DNA from: Tubulanus polymorphus
Lineage: Eukaryota; Nemertea; Palaeonemertea; Tubulaniformes; Tubulanidae
Direction of reading: 5' to 3'
Length of the DNA stretch: 64,000 bases
Assembly (NCBI RefSeq): GCF_964204645.1
Contig: NC_134025.1
Coordinates: 31,962,001-32,026,000, forward strand
Part shown: positions 22,469 through 35,780 of the stretch, one piece after another
Position numbering within the stretch: position 1 is the stretch's first letter
Layout: each line of letters starts with the position of its first letter
Position numbers and translations under genes: made by a program
Notes under the pieces: model-generated
Told to the model about the DNA's origin: nothing
Database searches by the model: none
The model's input: only the letters and a program-made list of their open reading frames with translations

Positions 22469-25400
22469 TGAAGATGATGGACTCGATCTGAAATGATAGG
22501 TTAAGGTAAACTGAACTGATTTCGAGTAGATGGACTGAAAGATACAGATTTTTCTTGCAAAATAGGGTCCTAAAGATGATGAGTTCTATCTTAATTGATG
22601 GGTTAGGGTGTACTGAACTGATTTCAAATAGATAGGTGGAAAGATTAAGAATTTTCTGGCTATTTATGCTCCTGAAGATGATGGACTCGATCTGAAATGA
22701 TAGGTTAAGGTAAACTGAACTGATTTCGAGCAGATGGATTGAAAGATACAGATTTTTCTTGCAAAATAGGGTCCTAAAGATGATGAATTCTATCTTAATT
22801 GATGGGTTAGGGTGTACTGAACTGATTTCAAATAGATAGGTTGAAAGAATCAGAATTTTCTGGCTGCCTTTGGTTCTCAAGATGATGGACTCAATCTGAA
22901 AAGATGGGCTAAGGCGTATTGAACTGATTTCAAATAGATAGGTGGAAAGATTAAGAATTTTCTGGCTATTTATGCTCCTGAAGATGATGGACTCGATCTG
23001 AAATGATAGGTTAAGGTAAACTGAACTGATTTCGAGTAGATGGACTGAAAGATACAGATTTTTCTTGCAAAATAGGGTCCTAAAGATGATGAATTCTATC
23101 TTAATTGATGGGTTAGGGTGAACTGAACTGATTTCAAATAGATAGGTTGATAGAATCAGAATTTTCTGGCTGCCTTTGGTTCTGAAGATGATGGACTCAA
23201 TCTGAAAAGATGGGCTAAGGCGAATTGAACTGATTTCAAATAGATAGGTGGAAAGATTAAGAATTTTCTGGCTATTTATGCTCCTGAAGATGATGGACTC
23301 GATCTGAAATGATAGGTTAAGGTAAACTGAACTGATTTCGAGTAGATGGACTGAAAGATACAGATTTTTCTTGCAAAATAGGGTCCTAAAGATGATGAAT
23401 TCTATCTTAATTGATGGGTTAGGGTGTACTGAACTGATTTCAAATAGATAGGTTGAAAGAATCAGAATTTTCTGGCTGCTTTTGGTTCTGAAGATGATGG
23501 ATTCAATCTGAAAAGATGCGTTAAGGCGTATTGAACTGATTTAAAATAGATAGGTGGAAAGATTAAGAATTTTCTGGCTATTTATGCTCCTGAAGATGAT
23601 GGACTCGATCTGAAATGATAGGTTAAGGTAAACTGAACTGATTTCGAGTAGATGGACTTAAAGATACAGATTTTTCTTGCAAAATAGGGTCCTAAAGATG
23701 ATGAGTTCTATCTTAATTGATGGGTTAGGGTGTACTGAACTGATTTCAAATAGATAGGTTAAAAGATTAAGAATTTTCTGGCTATTTATGCTCCTGAAGA
23801 TGATGGACTCCATCTGAAATGATAGGTTAAGGTAAACTGAACTGATTTCGAGCAGATGGATTGAAAGATACAGATTTTTCTTGCAAAATAGGGTCCTAAA
23901 GATGATGAATTCTATCTTAATTGATGGGTTAGGGTGTACTGAACTGATTTCAAATAGATAGGTTGAAAGAATCAGAATTTTCTGGCTGCCTTTGGTTCTC
24001 AAGATGATGGACTCAATCTGAAAAGATGGGCTAAGGCGTATTGAACTGATTTCAAATAGATAGGTGGAAAGATTAAGAATTTTCTGGCTATTTATGCTCC
24101 TGAAGATGATGGACTCGATCTGAAATGATAGGTTAAGGTAAACTGAACTGATTTCGAGTAGATGGACTGAAAGATACAGATTTTTCTTGCAAAATAGGGT
24201 CCTAAAGATGATGAATTCTATCTTAATTGATGGGTTAGGGTGAACTGAACTGATTTCAAATAGATAGGTTGATAGAATCAGAATTTTCTGGCTGCCTTTG
24301 GTTCTGAAGATGATGGACTCAATCTGAAAAGATGGGCTAAGGCGAATTGAACTGATTTCAAATAGATAGGTGGAAAGATTAAGAATTTTCTGGCTATTTA
24401 TGCTCCTGAAGATGATGGACTCGATCTGAAATGATAGGTTAAGGTAAACTGAACTGATTTCGAGTAGATGGACTTAAAGATACAGATTTTTCTTGCAAAA
24501 TAGGGTCCTAAAGATGATGAGTTCTATCTTAATTGATGGGTTAGGGTGTACTGAACTGATTTCAAATAGATAGGTTGAAAGATTAAGAATTTTCTGGCTA
24601 TTTATGCTCCTGAAGATGATGGACTCGATCTGAAATGATAGGTTAAGGTAAACTGAACTGATTTCGAGCAGATGGACTGAAAGATACCGATTTTTCTTGC
24701 AAAATAGGGTCCTAAAGATGATGAATTCTATCTTAATTGATGGGTTAGGGTGTACTGAACTGATTTCAAATAGATAGGTTGAAAGAATCAGAATTTTCTG
24801 GCTGCTTTTGGTTCTGAAGATGATGGATTCAATCTGAAAAGATGTGTTAAGGCGTATTGAACTAATTTAAAATAGATAGGTGGAAAGATTAAGAATTTTC
24901 TGGCTATTTATGCTCCTGAAGATGATGGACTCAATCTGAAATGATAGGTTAAGGTAAACTGAACTGATTTCGAGTAGATGGACTGAAAGATACAAATTTT
25001 TCTTGGAAAATAGGGTCCTAAAGATGATGAATTCTATCTTAATTGATGGGTTAGGGTGAACTGAACTGATTTCAAATAGATAGGTTAAAAGAATCAGAAT
25101 TTTCTGGCTGCTTTTGGTTCTGAAGATGATGGATTCAATCTGAAAAGATGTGTTAAGGCGTATTGAACTGATTTAAAATAGATAGGTGGAAAGATTAAGA
25201 ATTTTCTGGCTATTTATGCTCCTGAAGATGATGGACTCGATCTGAAATGATAGGTTAAGGTAAACTGAACTGATTTAGAGTAGATGGACTGAAAGATACA
25301 GATTTTTCTTGCAAAATAGGGTCCTAAAGATGATGAATTCTATCTTAATTGATGGGTTAGGGTGTACTGAACCGATTTCAAATAGATAGGTGGAAAGATT

Positions 25401-28400
25401 AAGAATTTTCTGGCTATTAATGCTCCTGAAGATGATGGACTCGATCTGAAATGATAGGTTAAGGTAAACTGAACTGATTTCGAGCAGATGGACTGAAAGA
25501 TACAGATTTTTCTTGCAAAATAGGGTCCTAAAGATGATGAATTCTATCTTAATTGATGGGTTAGGGTGTACTGAACTGATTTCAAATAGATAGGTTGAAA
25601 GAATCAGAATTTTCTGGCTGCCTTTGGTTCTCAAGATGATGGACTCAATCTGAAAAGATGGGCTAAGGCGTATTGAACTGATTTCAAATAGATAGGTGGA
25701 AAGATTAAGAATTTTCTGGCTATTTATGCTCCTGAAGATGATGGACTCGATCTGAAATGATAGGTTAAGGTAAACTGAACTGATTTCGAGTAGATGGACT
25801 GAAAGATACAGATTTTTCTTGCAAAATAGGGTCCTAAAGATGATGAATTCTATCTTAATTGATGGGTTAGGGTGAACTGAACTGATTTCAAATAGATAGG
25901 TGGATAGAATCAGAATTTTCTGGCTGCCTTTGGTTTTGAAGATGATGGACTCAATCTGAAAAGATGGGCTAAGGCGAATTGAACTGATTTCAAATAGATA
26001 GGTGGAAAGATTAAGAATTTTCTGGCTATTTATGCTCCTGAAGATGATGAACTCGATCTGAAATGATAGGTTAAGGTAAACTGAACTGATTTCGAGTAGA
26101 TGGACTGAAAGATACAGATTTTTCTTGCAAAATAGGGTCCTAAAGATGATGAATTCTATCTTAATTGATGGGTTAGGGTGTACTGAACTGATTTCAAATA
26201 GATAGGTTGAAAGAATCAGAATTTTCTGGCTGCTTTTGGTTCTGAAGATGATGGATTCAATCTGAAAAGATGTGTTAAGGCGTATTGAACTGATTTAAAA
26301 TAGATAGGTGGAAAGATTAAGAATTTTCTGGCTATTTATGCTCCTGAAGATGATGGACTCGATCTGAAATGATAGGTTAAGGTAAACTGAACTGATTTCG
26401 AGTAGATGGACTTAAAGATACAGATTTTTCTTGCAAAATAGGGTCCTAAAGATGATGAGTTCTATCTTAATTGATGGGTTAGGGTGTACTGAACTGATTT
26501 CAAATAGATAGGTGGAAAGATTAAGAATTTTCTGGCTATTTATGCTCCTGAAGATGATGGACTCGATCTGAAATGATAGGTTAAAGTAAACTGAACTGAT
26601 TTCGAGCAGATGGACTGAAAGATACAGATTTTTCTTGCAAAATAGGGTCCTAAAGATGATGAATTCTATCTTAATTGATGGGTTAGGGTGAACTGAACTG
26701 ATTTCAAATAGATAGGTGGAAAGAATCAGAATTTTCTGGCTGCCTTTGGTTCTGAAGATGATGGACTCAATCTGAAAAGATGGGCTAAGGCGTATTGAAC
26801 TGATTTCAAATAGATAGGTGTAAAGATTAAGAATTTTCTGGCTATTTATGCTCCTGAAGATGAAGGACTCGATCTGAAATGATAGGTTAAGGTAAACTGA
26901 ACTGATTTCGAGTAGATGGACTGAAAGATACAGATTTTTCTTGCAAAATAGGGTCCTAAAGATGATGAATTCTATCTTAATTGATGGGTTAGGGTGAACT
27001 GAACTGATTTCAAATAGATAGGTTGAAAGAATCAGAATTTTCTGGCTGCTTTTGGTTCTGAAGATGATGGATTCAATCTGAAAAGATGGGCTAAGGCGTA
27101 TTGAACTGATTTCAAATAGATAGGTGGAAAGATTAAGAATTTTCTGGCTATTTATGCTCCTGAAGATGATGGACTCGATCTGAAATGTTAGGTTAAGGTA
27201 AACTGAATTGATTTCGAGTAGATGGACTGAAAGATACAGATTTTTCTTGCAAAATAGGGTCCTAAAGATGATGAATTCTATCTTAATTGATGGGTTAGGG
27301 TGTACTGAACTGATTTCAAATAGATAGGTTGAAAGAATCAGAATTTTCTGGCTGCTTTTGGTTCTGAAGATGATGGATTCAATCTGAAAAGATGTGTTAA
27401 GGCGTATTGAACTGATTTAAAATAGATAGGTGGAACGATTAAGAATTTTCTGGCTATTTATGCTCCTGAAGATGATGGACTCGATCTGAAATGATAGGTT
27501 AAGGTAAACTGAACTGATTTCGAGTAGATGGACTGAAAGATACAGATTTTTCTTGCAAAATAGGGTCCTAAAGATGATGAATTCTATCTTAATTGATGGG
27601 TTAGGGTGAACTGAACTGATTTCAAATAGATAGGTTAAAAGAATCAGAATTTTCTGGCTGCTTTTGGTTCTGAAGATGATGGATTCAATCTGAAAAGATG
27701 GGCTAAGGCGTATTGAACTGAATTCAAATAGATAGGTGGAAAGATTAAGAATTTTCTGGCTATTTATGCTCCTGAAGATGATGGACTCGATCTGAAATGA
27801 TAGGTTAAGGTAAACTGAACTGATTTCGAGTAGATGGACTGAAAGATACAGATTTTTCCTGCAAAATAGGGTCCTAAAGATGATGAATTCTATCTTAATT
27901 GATGGGTTAGGGTGTACTGAACTGATTTCAAATAGATAGGTTGAAAGAATCAGAATTTTCTGGCTTCTTTTGGTTCTGAAGATGATGGATTCAATCTGAA
28001 AAGATGTGTTAAGGCGTATTGAACTGATTTCAAATAGATAGGTGCAAAGATTAAGAATTTTCTAGCTATTTATGCTCCTGAAGATGATTGACTCGATCTG
28101 AAATGATAGGTTAGGTAGACTGAACTGATTTCGAGTAGATGGACTGAAAGATACAGAATTTTCTTGCAAAATAGGGTCCTAAAGATGATGAGTTCTATCT
28201 TAATTGATGGGTTAGGGTGTACTGAACTGATTTCAAATAGATAGGTGGAAAGATTAAGAATTTTCTGGCTATTTATGCTCCTGAAGATGATGGACTCGAT
28301 CTGAAATGATAGGTTAAGGTAAACTGAACTGATTTCGAGCAGATGGATTGAAAGATACAGATTTTTCTTGCAAAATAGGGTCCTAAAGATGATGAATTCT

Positions 28401-28631
28401 ATCTTAATTGATGGGTTAGGGTGTACTGAACTGATTTCAAATAGATAGGTTGAAAGAATCAGAATTTTCTGGCTGCCTTTGGTTCTGAAGATGATGGACT
28501 CAATCTGAAAAGATGGGCTAAGGCGTATTGAACTGATTTCAAATAGATAGGTGTAAAGATTAAGAATTTTCTGGCTATTTATGCTCCTGAAGATGAAGGA
28601 CTCGATCTGAAATGATAGGTTAAGGTAAACT

Positions 28632-29243
28632 GAACTGATTTCGAGTAGATGGACTGAAAGATACAGATTTTTCTTGCAAAATAGGGTCCTAAAGATGATG
28701 AGTTCTATCTTAATTGATGGGTTAGGGTGTACTGAACTGATTTCAAATAGATAGGTTGAAAGATTAAGAATTTTCTGGCTATTTATGCTCCTGAAGATGA
28801 TGGACTCGATCTGAAATGATAGGTTAAGGTAAACTGAACTGATTTCGAGTAGATGGACTTAAAGATACAGATTTTTCTTGCAAAATAGGGTCCTAAAGAT
28901 GATGAGTTCTATCTTAATTGATGGGTTAGGGTGTACTGAACTGATTTCAAATAGATAGGTTGAAAGATTAAGAATTTTCTGGCTATTTATGCTCCTGAAG
29001 ATGATGGACTCGATCTGAAATGATAGGTTAAGGTAAACTGAACTGATTTCGAGTAGATGGACTTAAAGATACAGATTTTTCTTGCAAAATAGGGTCCTAA
29101 AGATGATGAGTTCTATCTTAATTGATGGGTTAGGGTGTACTGAACTGATTTCAAATAGATAGGTTGAAAGATTAAGAATTTTCTGGCTATTTATGCTCCT
29201 GAAGATGATGGACTCGATCTGAAATGATAGGTTAAAGTAAACT
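28632..29243 (+). repeat. Run of three B-A dimers (204-bp period)
   Basis: B and A monomers alternate three times without C. Here the A that follows B starts ggttgaaag, the form usual for C after B, then continues attaag as in A. The A in trimers has ggtggaaag instead. This suggests each such A is a C/A hybrid left by deletion of exactly 102 bp. Similar dimers occur near 2,085, 12,080, 13,900, 17,080-17,400, 18,080-18,400, 22,580, 26,460 and 34,810. Confidence 0.85.
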
Positions 29244-32200
29244 GAACTGATTTCGAGCAGATGGACTGAAAGATACAGATTTTTCTTGCAAAATAGGGTC
29301 CTAAAGATGATGAATTCTATCTTAATTGATGGGTTAGGGTGAACTGAACTGATTTCAAATAGATAGGTGGAAAGAATCAGAATTTTCTGGCTGCCTTTGG
29401 TTCTGAAGATGATGGACTCAATCTGAAAAGATGGGCTAAGGCGTATTGAACTGATTTCAAATAGATAGGTGTAAAGATTAAGAATTTTCTGGCTATTTAT
29501 GCTCCTGAAGATGAAGGACTCGATCTGAAATGATAGGTTAAGGTAAACTGAACTGATTTCGAGTAGATGGACTGAAAGATACAGATTTTTCTTGCAAAAT
29601 AGGGTCCTAAAGATGATGAATTCTATCTTAATTGATGGGTTATGGTGAACTGAACTGATTTCAAATAGATAGGTTGAAAGAATCAGAATTTTCTGGCTGC
29701 TTTTGGTTCTGAAGATGATGGATTCAATCTGAAAAGATGGGCTAAGGCGTATTGAACTGAATTCAAATAGATAGGTGGAAAGATTAAGAATTTTCTGGCT
29801 ATTTATGCTCCTGAAGATGATGGACTCAATCTGAAATGATAGGTTAAGGTAAACTGAACTGATTTCGAGTAGATGGACTGAAAGATACAGATTTTTCCTG
29901 CAAAATAGGGTCCTAAAGATGATGAATTCTATCTTAATTGATGGGTTAGGGTGTACTGAACTGATTTCAAATAGATAGGTTGAAAGAATCAGAATTTTCT
30001 GGCTGCTTTTGGTTCTGAAGATGATGGATTCAATCTGAAAAGATGTGTTAAGGCGTATTGAACTGATTTCAAATAGATAGGTGCAAAGATTAAGAATTTT
30101 CTAGCTATTTATGCTCCTGAAGATGATTGACTCGATCTGAAATGATAGGTTAGGTAGACTGAACTGATTTCGAGTAGATGGACTGAAAGATACAGATTTT
30201 TCTTGCAAAATAGGGTCCTAAAGATGATGAGTTCTATCTTAATTGATGGGTTAGGGTGTACTGAACTGATTTCAAATAGATAGGTGGAAAGATTAAGAAT
30301 TTTCTGGCTATTTATGCTCCTGAAGATGATGGACTCGATCTGAAATGATAGGTTAAGGTAAACTGAACTGATTTCGAGCAGATGGATTGAAAGATACAGA
30401 TTTTTCTTGCAAAATAGGGTCCTAAAGATGATGAATTCTATCTTAATTGATGGGTTAGGGTGTACTGAACTGATTTCAAATAGATAGGTTGAAAGAATCA
30501 GAATTTTCTGGCTGCCTTTGGTTCTGAAGATGATGGACTCAATCTGAAAAGATGGGCTAAGGCGTATTGAACTGATTTCAAATAGATAGGTGTAAAGATT
30601 AAGAATTTTCTGGCTATTTATGCTCCTGAAGATGAAGGACTCGATCTGAAATGATAGGTTAAGGTAAACTGAACTGATTTCGAGTAGATGGACTGAAAGA
30701 TACAGATTTTTCTTGCAAAATAGGGTCCTAAAGATGATGAGTTCTATCTTAATTGATGGGTTAGGGTGTACTGAACTGATTTCAAATAGATAGGTGGAAA
30801 GATTAAGAATTTTCTGGCTATTTATGCTCCTGAAGATGATGGACTCGATCTGAAATGATAGGTTAAGGTAAACTGAACTGATTTCGAGCAGATGGACTGA
30901 AAGATACAGATTTTTCTTGCAAAATAGGGTCCTAAAGATGATGAATTCTATCTTAATTGATGGGTTAGGGTGAACTGAACTGATTTCAAATAGATAGGTG
31001 GAAAGAATCAGAATTTTCTGGCTGCCTTTGGTTCTGAAGATGATGGACTCAATCTGAAAAGATGGGCTAAGGCGTATTGAACTGATTTCAAATAGATAGG
31101 TGTAAAGATTAAGAATTTTCTGGCTATTTATGCTCCTGAAGATGAAGGACTCGATCTGAAATGATAGGTTAAGGTAAACTGAACTGATTTCGAGTAGATG
31201 GACTGAAAGATACAGATTTTTCTTGCAAAATAGGGTCCTAAAGATGATGAATTCTATCTTAATTGATGGGTTAGGGTGAACTGAACTGATTTCAAATAGA
31301 TAGGTGGAAAGAATCAGAATTTTCTGGCTGCCTTTGGTTCTGAAGATGATGGACTCAATCTGAAAAGATGTGTTAAGGCGTATTGAACTGATTTCAAATA
31401 GATAGGTGGAAAGAATCAGAATTTTCTGGCTGCTTTTGGTTCTGAAGATGATGGATTCAATCTGAAAAGATGTGTTAAGGCGTATTGAACTGATTTCAAA
31501 TAGATAGGTGGAAAGATTAAGAATTTTCTGGCTATTTATGCTCCTGAAGATGATAAACTTGATCTGAAATGATAGGTTAAGGTAAACTGAATTGATTTCG
31601 AGTAGATGGACTGAAAGATACAGATTTTTCTTGCAAAATAGGGTCCTAAAGATGATGAATTCTATCTTAATTGATGGGTTAGGGTGTACTGAACTGATTT
31701 CAAATAGATAGGTTGAAAGAATCAGAATTTTCTGGCTGCTTTTGGTTCTGAAGATGATGGATTCAATCTGAAAAGATGTGTTAAGGCGTATTGAACTGAT
31801 TTCAAATAGATAGGTGGAAAGATTAAGAATTTTCTGGCTATTTATGCTCCTGAAGATGATGGACTCGATCTGAAATGATAGGTTAAGGTAAACTGAACTG
31901 ATTTCGAGCAGATGGACTGAAAGATACAGATTTTTCTTGCAAAATAGGGTCCTAAAGATGATGAATTCTATCTTAATTGATGGGTTAGGGTGTACTGAAC
32001 TGATTTCAAATAGATAGGTTGAAAGAATCAAAATTTTCTGGCTGCCTTTGGTTCTCAAGATGATGGACTCAATCTGAAAAGATGGGCTAAGGCGTATTGA
32101 ACTGATTTCAAATAGATAGGTGGAAAGATTAAGAATTTTCTGGCTATTTATGCTCCTGAAGATGATGGACTCGATCTGAAATGATAGGTTAAGGTAAACT

Positions 32201-35200
32201 GAACTGATTTCGAGCAGATGGACTGAAAGATACAGATTTTTCTTGCAAAATAGGGTCCTAAAGATGATGAATTCTATCTTAATTGATGGGTTAGGGTGAA
32301 CTGAACTGATTTCAAATAGATAGGTGGAAAGAATCAGAATTTTCTGGCTGCCTTAGGTTCTGAAGATGATGGACTCAATCTGAAAAGATGGGCTAAGGCG
32401 AATTGAACTGATTTCAAATAGATAGGTGGAAAGATTAAGAATTTTCTGGCTATTTATGCTCCTGAAGATGATGGACTCGATCTGAAATGATAGGTTAAGG
32501 TAAACTGAACTGATTTCGAGTAAATGGACTGAAAGATACAGATTTTTCTTGCAAAATAGGGTCCTAAAGATGATGAATTCTATCTTAATTGATGGGTTAG
32601 GGTGTACTGAACTGATTTCAAATAGATAGGTTGAAAGAATCAGAATTTTCTGGCTGCTTTTGGTTCTGAAGATGATGGATTCAATCTGAAAAGATGTGTT
32701 AAGGCGTATTGAACTGATTTAAAATAGATAGGTGGAAAGATTAAGAATTTTCTGGCTATTTATGCTCCTGAAGATGATGGACTCGATCTGAAATGATAGG
32801 TTAAGGTAAACTGAACTGATTTGGAGTAGATGGACTTAAAGATACAGATTTTTCTTGCAAAATAGGGTCCTAAAGATGATGAGTTCTATCTTAATTGATG
32901 GGTTAGGGTGTACTGAACTGATTTCAAATAGATAGGTTGAAAGATTAAGAATTTTCTGGCTATTTATGCTCCTGAAGATGATGGACTCGATCTGAAATGA
33001 TAGGTTAAGGTAAACTGAACTGATTTCGAGCAGATGGACTGAAAGATACAGATTTTTCTTGCAAAATAGGGTCCTAAAGATGATGAATTCTATCTTAATT
33101 GATGGGTTAGGGTGAACTGAACTGATTTCAAATAGATAGGTGGAAAGAATCAGAATTTTCTGGCTGCTTTTGGTTCTGAAGATGATGGATTCAATCTGAA
33201 AAGATGTGTTAAGGCGTATTGAACTGATTTCAAATAGATAGGTGGAAAGATTAAGAATTTTCTGGCTATTTATGCTCCTGAAGATGATAAACTCGATCTG
33301 AAATGATAGGTTAAGGTAAACTGAATTGATTTCGAGTAGATGGACTGAAAGATACAGATTTTTCTTGCAAAATAGGGTCCTAAAGATGATGAATTCTATC
33401 TTAATTGATGGGTTAGGGTGTACTGAACTGATTTCAAATAGATAGGTTGAAAGAATCAGAATTTTCTGGCTGCTTTTGGTTCTGAAGATGATGGATTCAA
33501 TCTGAAAAGATGTGTTAAGGCGTATTGAACTGATTTCAAATAGATAGGTGGAAAGATTAAGAATTTTCTGGCTATTTATGCTCCTGAAGATGATTGACTC
33601 GATCTGAAATGATAGGTTAGGTAGACTGAACTGATTTCGAGTAGATGGACTGAAAGATACAGATTTTTCTTGCAAAATAGGGTCCTAAAGATGATGAGTT
33701 CTATCTTAATTGATGGGTTAGGGTGTACTGAACTGATTTCAAATAGATAGGTGGAAAGATTAAGAATTTTCTGGCTATTTATGCTCCTGAAGATGATGGA
33801 CTCGATCTGAAATGATAGGTTAAGGTAAACTGAACTGATTTCGAGCAGATGGATTGAAAGATACAGATTTTTCTTGCAAAATAGGGTCCTAAAGATGATG
33901 AATTCTATCTTAATTGATGGGTTAGGGTGTACTGAACTGATTTCAAATAGATAGGTTGAAAGAATCAGAATTTTCTGGCTGCCTTTGGTTCTCAAGATGA
34001 TGGACTCAATCTGAAAAGATGGGCTAAGGCGTATTGAACTGATTTCAAATAGATAGGTGGAAAGATTAAGAATTTTCTGGCTATTTATGCTCCTGAAGAT
34101 GATGGACTCGATCTGAAATGATAGGTTAAGGTAAACTGAACTGATTTCGAGTAGATGGACTGAAAGATACAGATTTTTCTTGCAAAATAGGGTCCTAAAG
34201 ATGATGAATTCTATCTTAATTGATGGGTTAGGGTGAACTGAACTGATTTCAAATAGATAGGTGGATAGAATCAGAATTTTCTGGCTGCCTTTGGTTCTGA
34301 AGATGATGGACTCAATCTGAAAAGATGGGCTAAGGCGAATTGAACTGATTTCAAATAGATAGGTGGAAAGATTAAGAATTTTCTGGCTATTTATGCTCCT
34401 GAAGATGATGGACTCGATCTGAAATGATAGGTTAAGGTAAACTGAACTGATTTCGAGTAGATGGACTGAAAGATACAGATTTTTCTTGCAAAATAGGGTC
34501 CTAAAGATGATGAATTCTATCTTAATTGATGGGTTAGGGTGTACTGAACTGATTTCAAATAGATAGGTTGAAAGAATCAGAATTTTCTGGCTGCTTTTGG
34601 TTCTGAAGATGATGGATTCAATCTGAAAAGATGCGTTAAGGCGTATTGAACTGATTTCAAATAGATAGGTGGAAAGATTAAGAATTTTCTGGCTATTTAT
34701 GCTCCTGAAGATGATGGACTCGATCTGAAATGATAGGTTAAGGTAAACTGAACTGATTTCGAGTAGATGGACTTAAAGATACAGATTTTTCTTGCAAAAT
34801 AGGGTCCTAAAGATGATGAGTTCTATCTTAATTGATGGGTTAGGGTGTACTGAACTGATTTCAAATAGATAGGTTGAAAGATTAAGAATTTTCTGGCTAT
34901 TTATGCTCCTGAAGATGATGGACTCGATCTGAAATGATAGGTTAAGGTAAACTGAACTGATTTCGAGCAGATGGACTGAAAGATACAGATTTTTCTTGCA
35001 AAATAGGGTCCTAAAGATGATGAATTCTATCTTAATTGATGGGTTAGGGTGAACTGAACTGATTTCAAATAGATAGGTGGAAAGAATCAGAATTTTCTGG
35101 CTGCCTTTGGTTCTGAAGATGATGGACTCAATCTGAAAAGATGGGCTAAGGCGTATTGAACTGATTTCAAATAGATAGGTGTAAAGATTAAGAATTTTCT

Positions 35201-35780
35201 GGCTATTTATGCTCCTGAAGATGAAGGACTCGATCTGAAATGATAGGTTAAGGTAAACTGAACTGATTTCGAGTAGATGGACTGAAAGATACAGATTTTT
35301 CTTGCAAAATAGGGTCCTAAAGATGATGAATTCTATCTTAATTGATGGGTTAGGGTGTACTGAACTGATTTCAAATAGATAGGTTGAAAGAATCAGAATT
35401 TTCTGGCTGCTTTTGGTTCTGAAGATGATGGATTCAATCTGAAAAGATGGGCTAAGGCGAATTGAACTGATTTCAAATAGATAGGTGGAAAGATTAAGAA
35501 TTTTCTGGCTATTTATGCTCCTGAAGATGATGGACTCGATCTGAAATGATAGGTTAAGGTAAACTGAACTGATTTCGAGTAGATGGACTGAAAGATACAG
35601 ATTTTTCTTGCAAAATAGGGTCCTAAAGATGATGAATTCTATCTTAATTGATGGGTTAGGGTGTACTGAACTGATTTCAAATAGATAGGTTGAAAGAATC
35701 AGAATTTTCTGGCTGCTTTTGGTTCTGAAGATGATGGATTCAATCTGAAAAGATGTGTTAAGGCGTATTGAACTGATTTA

